Origin: Dipteris shenzhenensis
Lineage: Eukaryota; Polypodiophyta; Polypodiopsida; Gleicheniales
DNA: 64,000 nt
Direction: 5' to 3' (one strand)
Assembly: GCA_047967505.1 (NCBI GenBank)
Contig: CM106540.1
Below, piece by piece: positions 10,086-21,632 of the stretch (position 1 is the stretch's first letter; the number at the start of each line of letters is the position of its first letter). Under the pieces are notes generated by a model. That model ran no database searches, was not told where the DNA came from, and saw only the letters and a program-made list of their open reading frames with translations. A program made the position numbers and the translations under genes.

Positions 10086-10905
10086 TCACAGATAGAACAC
10101 TTTTAACCGGTACTCATTGGCATGTCCAAGGACCTCTTGACCATTTGCATCTTCCAAAAGATAAGTGTTATTTTTGAACTTTTTCTTCTCCCTGAAGGGA
10201 CCTTCCCAGCGTCGAAGGAGCTTCTTGTCTAGCCACTTCTCCACACGACCATCAAACTTCATGACCAAGCTTCCTTCTTTGAGTTCTGGCTTCTTCTTCT
10301 TCTTGGTAAGAGCATCATACCTTGCTTTGCAATGTTGTTGTGCTGCCTCCAAATGTTGAAGTGCTTGAAGCCGCTTCTCATCCAAGGTCTCTAGCTGTAC
10401 TAGACATTGGGCATGTGTTTCTTCTTCGTTGCACAATCGAGAAAAAGATGTGCGAAGGCTTGAGATTTCCAATTCTATTGGCAAGATAGCCTCCACTCCA
10501 TAAACTAGCTGAAAAGGTGTGAAACCAAGGAAGAGCTTATGAGTGATTCTATAAGCCCACAAAACTTCTGGTATATGCACGTCCCACTTCCTTTTCATGG
10601 TGTCTACTAGCTTAGACAAGGACCCACAAAGCAAACCATTAGTTTTTTTCACAAGACCATTGCATTGGGGATAGTATGGAGTTGATGTGACATGATTTAT
10701 TTTCAATTTGTGCACCAAAGATTCAATCGTCATTCCTAAAAGACCTCCTTCATCTGTAAGGATTTCCAAAGGGCAACCAAAATGGGCAAATATAAACTCC
10801 TTGAGTAATAATGCCACTGTTGTTGCTTTGTTGTTGACTGTAGCTTTTTCTTCTGCCCATCTACTTGCATAATCAGTTGCAACTAATATATAATACTTCC
10901 CTTAT
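10086..10905 (-). pseudogene. Gypsy integrase, core and C-terminal part
   Basis: The core is visible with ATDYASRW, LTDEGG and YPQCNGLVKKTN. The last motif normally has glutamate as the third catalytic residue (GLVEKTN type) and here has lysine, so the active site is damaged. The C-terminal segment has the usual RWEGPF and NTYLLEDANGQE motif before the stop at 10086. Upstream (10900-11200) the zinc-binding part is recognisable only in broken frames. Confidence 0.85.
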
Positions 10906-11201
10906 GAAGAACGAGGAAGAGGGCCAACAAAATCCAAACCCCACCTCTCAAATGGATCATATGTTGGAATGGGATTCAAGGGCCCAGGAACCAATTGCTT
11001 GCGTCCATATGCCTTGGCATACCTCACAACTTTGACACCACTCATGGACATCTTTGTTGAGTCAAGGCCAATAATACCCTATGTTAAGGATCTTTCGAGT
11101 AGTGCTAGCTGAAGCAAAGTGACCTGAACATTCATGACATAGCTCCATAATCTTTTAGATTCTTCCAAGCTCACTACCCTCCTAAGAACCTTATCTTTAC
11201 C

Positions 11202-12059
11202 TTACTTGTATAGAACATCCCCAAGGATTGTATAAGGACGAGCCTTCCTTTTGAGCCTCTTCTTTTGTTGAGGGGTCAATCCATGACGAAAATGTCCTTC
11301 ATCCAAGTAATATTGAACATCTTGGAGCTCTAGCCAACCTGTATCTATCAATGCAAGAATAGCTTCAGTGAGAGAAGCCATAGCTTTAGTAGCCATCTCA
11401 TCAGGTGGATGATTATCTTTTCTTTGAATATGCACAAACTTACAAAACTCAAAAGCTTTCTTTAACTCCATCGCTCTTTTATAAAGATCTTGTAGATTAG
11501 GACTTCGTGCCTTATAAACACCTTTCATTTGCCTAATGACCAGTTGAGAGTACCCTTTAACCTCTACCTCTTTCACTCCTTCCTTTAGGCAATCTTTTAA
11601 TCCACAGATCAATGCATTGTACTCAGCCACATTATTTGATATTGCTTTAGGAAATTGCATACCCTTGGCCCATACCTCTTTTCCTTTTGGATCAAATAGA
11701 ATTATACCTCCAACCCCACATTTCCTAGAAGGGCTAAAGGCTCCATCAAAATGCAGCTTGAAAGCTGTTGGCGCGGTCTCCAACTCTTCATCTAAGTCTT
11801 TCTTTACCTTTGTTACTTCTTCTACCTCCTTACGTGTAAGCAAATCTGCCAGAGAAGCTCTAGTGGTGCTTTCTATAATAAAAGTGAAAGAGAACTCTTG
11901 AAGCTCACAAATCCACTTAGCAAACTTTCCAGCAGGATTGGGTTTGTGAACCAAAAATTGTAAAGCAGGTTGAGACATAAGGAAGAAAAAAGGGCAAGGC
12001 AGCAAGTATGACCTAAACTTCTTCACTGCAAAGACCAAAGATACACCTTCTTTCTCCAT
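11202..12059 (-). pseudogene. Gypsy RNase H plus second (RVT_3-type) RNase H
   Basis: The first about 80 codons hold the end of the standard gypsy RNase H (SLVFAVKKFRSYLLP, KWICELQEFSFTF, ASLADLLTR). After a Glu-rich linker comes a second domain with HFDGAFS, GVGGIILFDPKG, NNVAEYNALICGL and SQLVIRQMKGVY. The expected aspartate in the GDSQLVI motif is tyrosine here (KGYSQLVI), suggesting loss of function. The frame is open for 285 codons. Confidence 0.88.
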
Positions 12060-12367
12060 TTCACTATACCTCTCCTCAGCCTCCGTGAGTTGCCAATTGC
12101 ATAATACACTGGTTGCATGTGTCCTGGCTCACCCTTCTGAAGTAGTATAGCTCCCACTGAATGAGTTGACACACTTGGATTCACATAGAAATCATCCCCC
12201 CACCTAGGAGGCTACATAATTGGCCTTTGGCTCATGCATTCCTTAAGCAAACAAAATGCCTCATCTTGCTCTAGTCCCCATTGGAAAGATACATTTTTCT
12301 TTGTCAATAAATTTATAGGATACATCTTTTCGGAAAACATATCAACAAAGCGCTAGTAATACTTTTT
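12060..12367 (-). pseudogene. Degraded link between gypsy reverse transcriptase and RNase H
   Basis: No long frame survives, but the spacing and order suit the connection region and RNase H N-terminus, with scraps recalling the GAILLQKGE(P)G motif at about 12125-12150 on the minus strand. Stops and indels break it. Confidence 0.5.
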
Positions 12368-12709
12368 TTAACCCAAAATGCCCCTCACCTCTCTGACATT
12401 ACTAGGTGGTGGAAGGGCCATGATTGCTTGTACCTTCTCAGGATCCATTTCTATACCTTCCTCTGAGATAACATGCCCTAATAGAGCCACCGTCTTCCTG
12501 GCCAAATAGCATTTTGTAGGATTAAGGCAACCTTTTGCGTCATCAATACTTTTCAGTGCAATCCTCAACTTTTCCAAGTGATCCACACGGGTTGAATAAA
12601 TGCAAAAATCATCCAAAAACACTCTTATGAACTTTCCCAAGTAGGGTGCAAATTCTTCCACATGTGTTGACCTTTGCAAGTGGTGCAGTGTCATGGATGT
12701 CTTGCGCAT
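12368..12709 (-). pseudogene. Gypsy reverse transcriptase, C-terminal part
   Basis: The segment begins just upstream of the catalytic block; FLDD is at 12608-12619 (RVFLDDFCIYS). It is followed by the typical HLEKLRIAL, PTKCYLARK, LLGHVISEEGIEMDPEKV and the REVRGILG thumb motif. The N-terminal half of the domain is absent, and the first codons are unrelated sequence at the truncation point. Confidence 0.87.
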
Positions 12710-12716
12710 ATAAGTG

Positions 12717-13060
12717 CATTGCTTTGTTTACCATAGAGGCCAAGTATGTTATAGCCATAGAGGGTTGCAAGGAGGCTATATGGCTTGATTGGCTAGTGTG
12801 AGATTTGGGGATTCATACAGGTGTACTGACATTGCATAGTGATTCCATGAGTGCTATTCAGCTAGCATGAAATCCGGTCTTTCATGCAAAGACCAACCAC
12901 ATTGAGGTCAAGTAACATTTCATCAATGAGGTACTTAAGGACAAGCCCATAGAGCTTGTCAAGGTTCATACAGATGATAACCCTGTAGATATGTTGATGA
13001 AGAGTCTACGTAGTCAGTGGTTTGAGTATTGTCATGTATTGATGGGCATTGGATAGTATG
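12717..13060 (+). pseudogene. Copia polyprotein C-terminus (fragment)
   Basis: A plus-strand reading shows the end of a copia RNase H: EAKYVIAIEGCKEAIWLDWL, then LHSDSMSAIQLA, NPVFHAKTNHIEVK and DNPVDMLMKSL, with three internal stops (TGA, TGA and TAA). A stop at about 13057 is followed within 55 bases by a polypurine tract and LTR start. It is a different copia family from the one at 1097-7321. Confidence 0.82.
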
Positions 13061-13098
13061 CTCATTGGTTGTTCTTCCTTAAAGGCACATTGTCCTTT

Positions 13099-13109
13099 AA
13101 GTGGGAGGT
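13099..13109 (+). other. Polypurine tract of the copia fragment
   Basis: AAGTGGGAGGT directly precedes the TGTGGGGG start of the candidate LTR and follows the copia stop codon at the expected distance. Confidence 0.65.
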
Positions 13110-13294
13110 TGTGGGGGTTAAAGGACACTGTATCTTAACCCCAGCTATGTACAATACTCAAACACATATATATATGGATGACATAGAAGATTAGGGTGTT
13201 CTGCACCCACTAAAACTTGTGTGGCTCTCTCTTCTGGCTCTCCCTCTCTCTCTCTCACCTTCTTCCATTTTGCTTTCATTGTTGAGATATCTCA
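13110..13294 (+). repeat. Candidate copia LTR
   Basis: It starts TGTGGGGGTTAAAGG after a polypurine tract and includes a TATATATATGG stretch (13166-13176). The end is uncertain; a CTCA near 13294 is the last plausible LTR end before TTGGTACCC, which loosely resembles a primer-binding site. Only one copy is present, so the limits are not verified. Confidence 0.5.
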
Positions 13295-13600
13295 TAAATT
13301 GGTACCCAAGCACCAAGAGGAATGTGAGTAGAGGCCCACGACAATCAAGAGTGCCGATACAATTCATCCAAGACATGAGATAACCACTCCAACCTCAAAG
13401 CCTTGCAAACATGCCCTTCAATAGAGGGATCTACCCTAATGCAACAGATGTTTAAAGAAGACCCCACCTTGCAACAACTAAAGGAGGATGATAACATGTC
13501 CTTATATGGCTTAGAAGAGTCAAAATCAATAGGTAGGGAACTTATCACTGGTCCTTGAGACATTGTAGGATCAGCCTCATTCCTATCCACTGAGATCAAG

Positions 13601-14110
13601 ATGCCCATCATGACACTATTATGGGGTAGTCCTACTCTATGGAGAGACCTCTTAAATTGGATGAATGGGCAAATAGTGACACCCCAATCCACTAATATTG
13701 AGAATGTTGAATCTCCCAATCAGTCTCAAGACCTTCAAAGGGTGGCAATCAACAAACTGGGCCAATACTTTGAGGGTGATGACACCAATATAGTGTTACC
13801 CATCTGCTTCCATGATCAGAAAGCTATGGAAATCTTAGACAGAGGAGTAGATGTTAGCATCATCATGAAACAATGTTGGGAAAAGTGGGGAAGTCCCGAC
13901 TAAGAAAGTACTTCCTTGGTAGTTAAATTAGCTGATGGAGGCATAGCTTACAATGAACGACAAATGGAAGACACGTGATTGCATTTTGGAGGAAAATTTT
14001 TGAAAGACTTTGGGCTAGATCCCTACAAGATCCCTATTGAGTCTCCCAAAATGCACATCAAGTCATCACGCTAAAGGCTTGACTCAAACATTGGTAAGAG
14101 GAGGAGGATG
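13601..14110 (+). pseudogene. Retropepsin-like retroelement relic 1
   Basis: The frame open from 13601 to 13903 ends in a stretch resembling a plant gypsy retropepsin: EILDRGVDVSIIMKQCWEKWG, where the usual DSGA/DTGA is DRGV. After the stop at 13901-13903 similar sequence continues (LVVKLADGG) to about 14090. The active-site change and stops imply it is dead. The identification rests on pattern alone. Confidence 0.45.
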
Positions 14111-14817
14111 CTCGTGCTTTATGCAAGAACAAATTAGAGACTATTTGTCATCTATTATGGAAATGCCACCTAGCTCAAGACTTGTGGTAGGTAACTTGCT
14201 TCTACCTACAAAAATTTGAATTCAATCTATGGGAGAGGTGCCCCATTACTTGGAACATTTTTGCATGATTTAATGGCTTATATGGTTGGACTGGTGGTAT
14301 GGGAGACTCTTGTAATGTGAGGAGTCATTTGCCGAAGGGGCATAAGCTAGTTCCTCCCACTCACTAGGTGGCTCCTCAATGATCACCTAGGTTATCAGGG
14401 TAATCCAAGGTGGTGGGGGCAATGGGAGGCTTTGAGCCCTATATTGCCCTTGATTGGCAGAGGGGGCTCCTTGAATGGCCAACTGTCCCTGATTTAATTG
14501 ATTTGGTGGTGTGGATAAGGTCATGGGATGCCTTTATTGGTACATTGGCTGGGAGATGTTGGATTAGAACATGGTAGAGGAGGTGGTGGATGAGGAAAAG
14601 GCACAAGAGAAGCTCCTTGATCAACCTTCTTCATAGGATCATCCTAGGCGTTGGATACCAACACTTCACAGCATCCGTCGTCACCGAAATGGCAGTGATT
14701 GCTTTATTGAAATGAATCATTGATTAACACTACATGTTGACAGGTATTGTAGCAAAGGGAAAGGCGAATTCTATGTACAGACATCCCAAATGGGATTATT
14801 GAGATAATTCAAAATGC

Positions 14818-15156
14818 ATGATTATAGATACTATATTAATACAACACACAGGTACGAAATGCTTATATTTCCAAAACAATCCTAGGTATGAGGCTATACT
14901 AGGGAGATCTTTCTTGCATATGGCAGGATTGATCCATGATTGGAACTCCAACAACATTTATCTAAGGAAGGATCAAAAAGTCATGAGGGTTGATCTCCAA
15001 ACATGGAAGGCTCACACTACATCCAGAAATCTATTTCCAATTGAATTGGATACCACCAATAGGTCTGTGCTAATAAAGATGGTTAAAACATATGAGAAAG
15101 AGGACAATGAGAAGAGTATTGATGAACCTTGGTGTGCTTCTTTACCAAAACTATAA
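14818..15156 (+). pseudogene. Retropepsin-like retroelement relic 2
   Basis: A 112-codon frame contains AILGRSFLHMAGLIHDW, the C-terminal flap region typical of plant LTR-element proteases, followed by NNIYLRK. The N-terminal catalytic part is not recognisable in this frame. It is probably from the same element as its neighbours on the plus strand. Confidence 0.5.
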
Positions 15157-15365
15157 GACTCACTTAATTGGATGCATACACTAGTGGCAATAGATCTACC
15201 GACTACTGAGGGCACTCAACAATGCACCTTGATGATGAACAACTTAACTCCATTACACCTTTTCACACCATAAGGGAGGTACTACCTAATCAAGTTGAAC
15301 TTGCAATTGATAATGTTATTGATCCTAATGAGATAGATACAACACCATCTTGACTTTGGGTAGAG

Positions 15366-15818
15366 TTGACATCAGCAGGTGCAACATGCCGAACACAAAC
15401 CTTGGCAGATTGGCGACGAGCAAGCAAAAACCTCATCTACTGGGAGAGATTAAAGCATCCTGGCCAGGTACACTTGGAAGTATGTGATACTAAAATTCAA
15501 TCCATAGAGGGTATCTCTATTAAGGTTATTGGTTCTTTAACATTGAATGTTTCCTTGGACAATTACATAATGCCTTGCAAAATTTTTGTAGCTCCTGTAG
15601 GTACCTTAACAGAAGCTGCCATTCTTGGTAAAAGTTGGATGCAAAACACTTACAAAGGGCTATTTGGTGATGAATCATCCCATCAAGATGCACCAATCTC
15701 TAGCCAAGGATCAACATCAGCAACTACTTCCACCTCCCACCTCAACCAAGGAGCCACCAAGGAAGAAGACAAAGACAAAAGGCAACTAAGCAAATATGGG
15801 TCCAAAAGGATCTACTAA
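15366..15818 (+). pseudogene. Retropepsin-like retroelement relic 3
   Basis: This 150-codon frame has a beta-rich stretch ending in AAILGKSWMQ, which resembles the end of a retropepsin. A Ser/Thr/His-rich low-complexity tail and a basic end follow. The frame breaks at 15818, but related words carry on in other frames to about 16140; a GPR-Y-x-G-x-YIW-(V/I)-P motif occurs twice (about 15820-15870 and 15980-16030) in different frames, showing internal duplication and indels. Confidence 0.4.
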
Positions 15819-16199
15819 AGGCCCAAGGGTACTTTGAAGGTGAATCATACATTTGGGTTCCAATGAAACCTCGACATCAAAAGCCACCCTATCATGCAAA
15901 CAACAAACCCCGACATCGAAGAACAAAATGATGCCATCCAGCAAGGAAGGTACAATACCGTTGGGTTCTCACAAGATTACTAGAGGCCCAAGATATTACC
16001 TTGGAAACACTTATATTTGGATACCCAAGGACCTAGGTGTAACAAAAGCACCTCCATCATCTTCCACCAGCAAAATGACAATGTGCACAATAAAGATCAA
16101 AAGAAGGAATGGAGGCCCAAGACTCTAAAATATTCATCCTCAACAAATGAGAGGCAAGCAACAACTTTGGGTCTATTGATTATAAAAAATCAAGGCAAA

Positions 16200-16880
16200 G
16201 ATCAGAGAGCAAAACCACAAGAACCTACTTTGAAAAAGGTAGAACCACAAGAACCTACTCACAAAGACAAGGGAAAAGCACCACTACAAGATGATCATAT
16301 GCAAAGGAATTCATCTACCTCCTCTCGAGTAGTTACACAAGAATCTGTCTCAAAAAGGGAGATAGTAACACAAGAACCTGCTCAACTGCAAGTCTATTAA
16401 AAGGCATGTCAATTTATTGCATCATCTTCAAGGAAATTGGTAGTAACACAAGAACCTATCTTGAAAAAAGAGATAGTAACACAAGAACCTTCCTTACTAA
16501 GAAATTTGGCATCTATCATCGAGGTAGCTACATAAGAATTGGCCACACAAGTAATGCCAGTTACAATGGAAGTCCCACAAGGACCTTACAATGTGAACAA
16601 TGAATTATCTTCATCCCTTATAACTTTCTTAGCTGAAACTTGGGCTCAACAAAAGCAAAAGATCTCTAAGACATTGCAATCCTACTCACATTTGATGTAT
16701 AGAACATATATCACTTTATTACAATGAGTATAATAGAAGTGGTACATGTGGAAGATTGCAATGTTCAATGATGCAACATTGACAACAAGAAACATGCCAA
16801 TAGTAGATCCACAAGAACCTACTCCTAAAAATGGAGTAGCTCCACAAGAACCTACTGCTACTGCAATCAAGTATCTCAAA
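16200..16880 (+). repeat. Degenerate repeat encoding a Gln-Glu-Pro motif
   Basis: The word ACAAGAACCT recurs at least eight times (for example near 16217, 16248, 16372, 16448, 16483, 16810 and 16848), mostly about 30-36 bases apart. In the plus strand it reads as repeats of the form V-x-(P/T)-Q-E-P-x-x-K-K. Stops split it (about 16398, 16530 and 16725), so the original was a longer repetitive protein, probably part of the retroelement relic that starts near 13.6 kb. Confidence 0.6.
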
Positions 16881-18297
16881 TAAATTCAAGACACATTGCT
16901 ACTAATGGGATGAAAATTGCTTGCCCAACAAAGATCTCTAGTGATGTTTTAGTGACTCTCCTTCGAAGTGATTATCAGACTTACATGAGGTCCCAAATAA
17001 CTGTACAATTCATATTCCTCTAGTGGTCTACAAAATGATGTTCTTGCTAGTTTGGGTCACAATTGTGGGTCACAATTGGTCAATATGTCACTGCACTCAC
17101 CTTCTGTACTCATAGGTACTAAGGACATTTAGGTGAATAGGAACTCAGTTCCAAGTGCTAGGCCTAGGTGTGTCCATAAAGAGCAATAAAGTTATAACAT
17201 GTGGAAGTCCTACCTCTTTGCTCACATGTGGAAGTCCTAGGTGAAAATAGGCGATCAGTTCTCTTCAGGTCCTCAGCATGGCACACTTAGTAAATCACAA
17301 CTACATTAGCCCAAGGTCTCCTTGGTTGAGAAGATAAGGGACAAACACTATGGAAAGTCAGTACACCAATCAACATCAACAACAAATCCCATCAGCAGAG
17401 CCAAAATAAAACTGAGCAATGAATTATACCTAAGTCATCAGGGTCTTGAATTTGAGTTCACACATGGAATGACAAGTGGTTCTCCACAAGTAGCTCTTGA
17501 GGATGCATTCAACTCCAAGGTGAAGGTGATTACATCAATATGGGTTTGGATGAGTTTCTTGTGACCCTCAAAGCTTTTTTCACTTTCCTTCACTAACACC
17601 ACCATTAACTATCTAACTCCAAATCACCCTCTTCTCTTTATTTTGACTTCCTCTTTTTCTTTAGAAGCCTTTCCTAGAATCCCCTTTCTATAAACCTCGT
17701 TAGCCATAGTCCTCATTTTAGGGGTGTGTATGGTGTATTATCAGACCCCTCTCAATTTGATGACTAAGACAAATAAAGCTCCAGATGGCGCCACAACCTT
17801 ATTGGGATCAAATACCTCCAAGCAGAGCCCTCAATGAAATATAATCCATGAAATGGATTTTAAAGGAACTTCAATGTAGAGAAGCAAGACAAAATGTCAT
17901 GCACAACTCCGGATGTCAAAATCAAATATGGGACTTAAGAGGATGCACTTTACTTACTCTGCCAACACTAACACCACTAGGATCTTACATCAATCCCTAC
18001 TAACACCTTCTTCCTAATTACTTACCACTTAGCTTTTCCTTTTTCTTTTTCTTATTCCTTCTTTGAATGGTCACAAGTACTCAACTTGGCTCACTCAAAC
18101 CCTGAGGTGCTAGTTCCAAAAGAATCACTCATCCATACTTCCAACAAGCATTCCATAACAAGGAGCCACTACATCCCTCTACTACAATGTACCAAAATAA
18201 GATTCAGCCCAGTGCACAAGAACAACTACTATGCATGATCTTCATTGACAACACTCCAACAACCATGAATGTTGCACAATCTAGAGGATTGGATTGA
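16881..18297. other. No recognisable gene
   Basis: Only short frames remain; the longest (17322-17564, plus) has no recognisable motif. Composition and position suggest the 3' part of the same decayed plus-strand retroelement, ending at the purine tract near 18298. Confidence 0.4.
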
Positions 18298-18313
18298 GGT
18301 TAGGAGGGGGGCA
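18298..18313 (+). other. Candidate polypurine tract
   Basis: GGTTAGGAGGGGGGCA runs directly into TGTTAACCG, the layout of a polypurine tract followed by a 3' LTR. Confidence 0.55.
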
Positions 18314-18874
18314 TGTTAACCGATTAGTTAACAATGCAAATGCCACCGCTAGTTAGTGACATGATTTGATGGATAGTGGCAAGTCCATAGAGCCAGGATG
18401 GTGTCTTGGAGCTAGATGGGCCCAAGAGGATGGTAAAATAATGAGAAGGGAGAGTGGGATAAAGATATTAGGGTTGGCGCTCCCTTCAAAAGGTGACTTG
18501 TATGAAAGGCCAAATGGTTGTTTTTGGTCTTCATTGTTGTATGCACAAGTTTGGAATACAAGCTCCCTCTTCTCTTCCACGAGTGTCCTTGGGTGTTCTC
18601 TTGTTTCCCCTGTAGTGCCTTTGTGTTTGCCACTCCATCCCTCTTCACTATCCTCTTCCCTTGTCCTTATCCCTCCCTTCTCCCCTCTCTTCTCCCTTCT
18701 CCCCCTTCCCTCTTTCTCTAATGGAAACATGTTGCAACAATCTAGGAGCCACTTGAGTGACACATTTGGATGGCAGCTCATGCTTTGCATTGCTATCACA
18801 ATGAGTAGCTTGGAGTGGAGGCTCGTTCCACATTCCTTCAAGATCCCCATGACACATGAGTCAATCTGTTGATA
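18314..18874 (+). repeat. Candidate 3' LTR of the plus-strand relic
   Basis: It starts TGTTAACCGATTAGTTAACA, which is itself an inverted repeat, after a purine tract. The outer end is not certain; ACTACACA at about 18874 is a plausible end. Open frames on both strands across 18353-18872 overlap each other and reflect a C/T-rich stretch, not genes. No second LTR is present. Confidence 0.45.
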
Positions 18875-18921
18875 CTACACAATGGGAGTTCCTACGGCTG
18901 TGACTTGGTGAGATAAGGATT

Positions 18922-19392
18922 TTAATTTCTCAAGGTGGGGACAACTGGATCTCCTTCCTTCAATTTGAGAGAGCTGAGAGTGCGTTGGGGGGTAAGTATG
19001 CTTCCTACGTTGTAGACTTCATAGGTTTGGCAAAGGAGTTCCCATGCTTCATGGGCTGAGGCACATTCTTGGTTTGATTGGTCGAGCAAGGGTGAGGCAG
19101 ATGATGAGCTTTGCCTGGTGTTCCCCAGCATAGAAGGTTGGTGCATCAGGTATACGATGTGTATTGATTTTTTATAACTATAAGAATGACTATTGGTGGG
19201 TTAGCTGGGGCTGAGGAGTCACTTGTAGTAGCTGTCATAACTTTGAATAAGATGATGGAGTCACTAGCATCATCAACAGTGGTGACATCAGGGGCAGTCT
19301 CTTCCCTAGTCATCACGATCCACCAAAGTTTCTTTTCCTCAAGAACTAGATGGACCTTCCATTTCCATAGGGAGTAGTTGGGTCCTTTCAGG
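18922..19392 (-). pseudogene. Copia gag fragment
   Basis: The minus strand shows LKGPNYSLWKWKVHLVLEEK (about 19333-19392), the usual start of copia gag, then EETAPD. After broken sequence comes CASAHEAWELLCQTYE and TLSSLKLKEGDPV (18922-19060). The order is right, but the joining part is damaged, and nothing of protease, integrase or reverse transcriptase follows on the left. Confidence 0.72.
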
Positions 19393-21632
19393 CATTCGAG
19401 GACTCAGGATTTAAGCAACGTGATCGGCGGATCAAAAGCCATGACAATGAGGTGGAAGGGTTGAGATGGGAATGAGCGTGAAGATTCAAAAGACATAGCA
19501 AGATGATGATGTGAGGAATGTATGCGACCAGTAGAGAGGGGTGAGTGGGCCCATAACCATTGTGAGGGAGTAGAGATGCGATGAGCAAACTGAACGAAGA
19601 GTGAAAGCTTATGGACAAAAGCGATGGAGCCTAGATGCAAGACAATGATAATGAATATCATTGTGCTATAGCACTTTTGTAAGCTTGATGAAATACATGG
19701 CAAGAAAGGCTTACCAGAGCTAATGAACTGTCATGACTAACCTCCACTACTCATAGCACTACCTAGAATATCACCTATTAAGGTCTCAATTGATTTAAGG
19801 CTTGGTCCAAAAGCCTCTCACATACATCATCCTGATTTTTTATGCCCTTTTTGCTAATGTTGTAGGCTTAAGCCAAGTCATGCTCTACAAACGGATTGCT
19901 GCTCCTTCCAGGTGCGTGACTCCACCAAATGCCTTATAACAGGTTAGCGTTCCCCCTATGACCTTTCCTTCCACTCCATGAAAGAAGACTCACGCTTTCC
20001 TCCCAGTCTTTAACTAGTCCAGCTAATAGATTTGAACCAAACATTTTGAAGGGGAATTAAGAGAAACACTTGTCATACCAAGATAGGTCGATGGCGGTGG
20101 ACCACGACCCTACCCTTGGCAATTTCAGTACACGATGCATCATCTATGAATGAATAGAGGGAGTACACACCAAATTCTTTTCTCCTTTTGTTGCTCATGG
20201 CATGGGACATGTTTCCACTCACATCCTCCTTTCAAGGTGGTTATTTTAAGTGTCAAAATTTGGCAATCACCCTGTGACAACAACCCACTCTTGTTCTACT
20301 TGCATGATCAGATCCTTTTGTTGCTCTTGGCTTCTTAAAGCTCTGCTCTGCTCTTTGCATAGTGGTAATTCCAACTTATAAGAAAATTAAACTTCTCTTG
20401 GTCCAATGAGGAAAAGTGCCTCTAACCCAATACTTGATATACCTACGTTCATCATGATTGCATTGCTAGCTCAGTTGCTCAACATTGCCATGGCTACTTT
20501 TGCCTCCCAACCTTCTGTAGTAGATGCCTCCTCCTACTATGGACAACTTCTCTTATGAGACCCATTACTCCTTGGACCATGGCCCAACTATTCTCCTGCC
20601 CTACTAATACATGCATGCGTATATAAAGGCATCCTAAATCTCAATGGACCCTTCATCATGTAAATTGCCAAGGCAGGCTAAGATGCATCTCTATGGAAAG
20701 AAGACTACGGTGGGGAAGCTCTGCCACATTTTGTTGCCTTTCTTGAGCTATGTGTGAGACATGTTTATTGCTTCCTCCATGTTGATGGTGTCTCCAAAAA
20801 GCTAGAAGACAACCACAGATATCTACACCTGGCAATGGTAGTGCTAGGGTCAAGACTCATGTTGGACTAACGTCGGAAAGATGCAAGGACATCTCAAAAC
20901 ATCAAAAGAACTGAGATTGATGTTTATACATTAGAAATGCTACTAGTAGTTTGTATTCCAATAGTTCACAACAACCACCCTCATACAAGAGGTGAAGATG
21001 ACCTTATAACATCATCTGACTTCAGTCGGGTAATAGTTAGAAACAACAAATAGTCCAAAACATGATGTGGTGGATAAGGCCACTTCTACTGGCTGTTAGG
21101 GAGACATTTATAACTATCCCTATAGTTACAAAATTATCCCACTACTCCTAATGTAACTTCCCTTTACTAGGGGTGCACTAACCCTCCTGGGGTAAAGCCT
21201 ATGTGGGTGGAGAGGTCCCTCAACACCTGGCACTCCCAGTGGAAAAACTTTTGTCAAAAAGTGGGAGACACAAACCCTTACTAGAAATAGTCCATCAGGT
21301 GGACCTTGATAGTATGTGTGGAGTTTAGATTGATGATTGTTGCCTTGGTAGCAATGGGGTCTTCTTCCTCTGTGTTTTCCTTGTAGCTATCATGTAGGTC
21401 TGGTTCCTCTTGTCTTTTGGTCTCTGGTTCTTCAAAATCTATAGTAGGGGCTAAGGCCTGGTTGGGGAGAGCAATGAACTCTCTATCCTAATATGTGTCA
21501 TCCTTCAGAGGAGCATTTTCAGCAGACAATAGTGTAGACTGTTGTTTCATCTTATTTCCCAGGCTCTGTCGGCAACTCTAAAATCTCGATGTCACCATCC
21601 ACTTGCATCTGATTCTATTTAGCATGATGAAG
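19393..21632. other. No recognisable gene (2.2 kb)
   Basis: Both strands show only short overlapping frames with no family motif. A TGTTAGGGAGACATTTATAA word near 21096 could start an LTR, but no partner or tract was found. Confidence 0.5.

Larger units (their letters stand above)
10029..12715 (-). mobile_element. Truncated Ty3/gypsy element, Tat type
   Basis: Minus-strand pieces of reverse transcriptase, two successive RNase H domains and integrase lie in gypsy order and end at a polypurine tract. A second RNase H of the RVT_3 kind between the ordinary RNase H and integrase is the hallmark of the Tat lineage (Ogre/Retand relatives). The 5' part (gag, protease, half of the reverse transcriptase) is missing; similarity stops at about 12715, where a copia fragment on the other strand begins. 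Confidence 0.88.

Noticed and set aside
13295-13318. TTGGTACCCAAGC after a candidate LTR, resembling a primer-binding site
   Set aside because: Only 9 of 12 positions match the initiator-Met primer sequence, and nothing like gag follows, so a tandem-element structure is not supported.
18353-18872. Pair of overlapping ~165-codon frames on opposite strands
   Set aside because: Each mirrors the other over a C/T-rich stretch inside a candidate LTR; neither has a motif.
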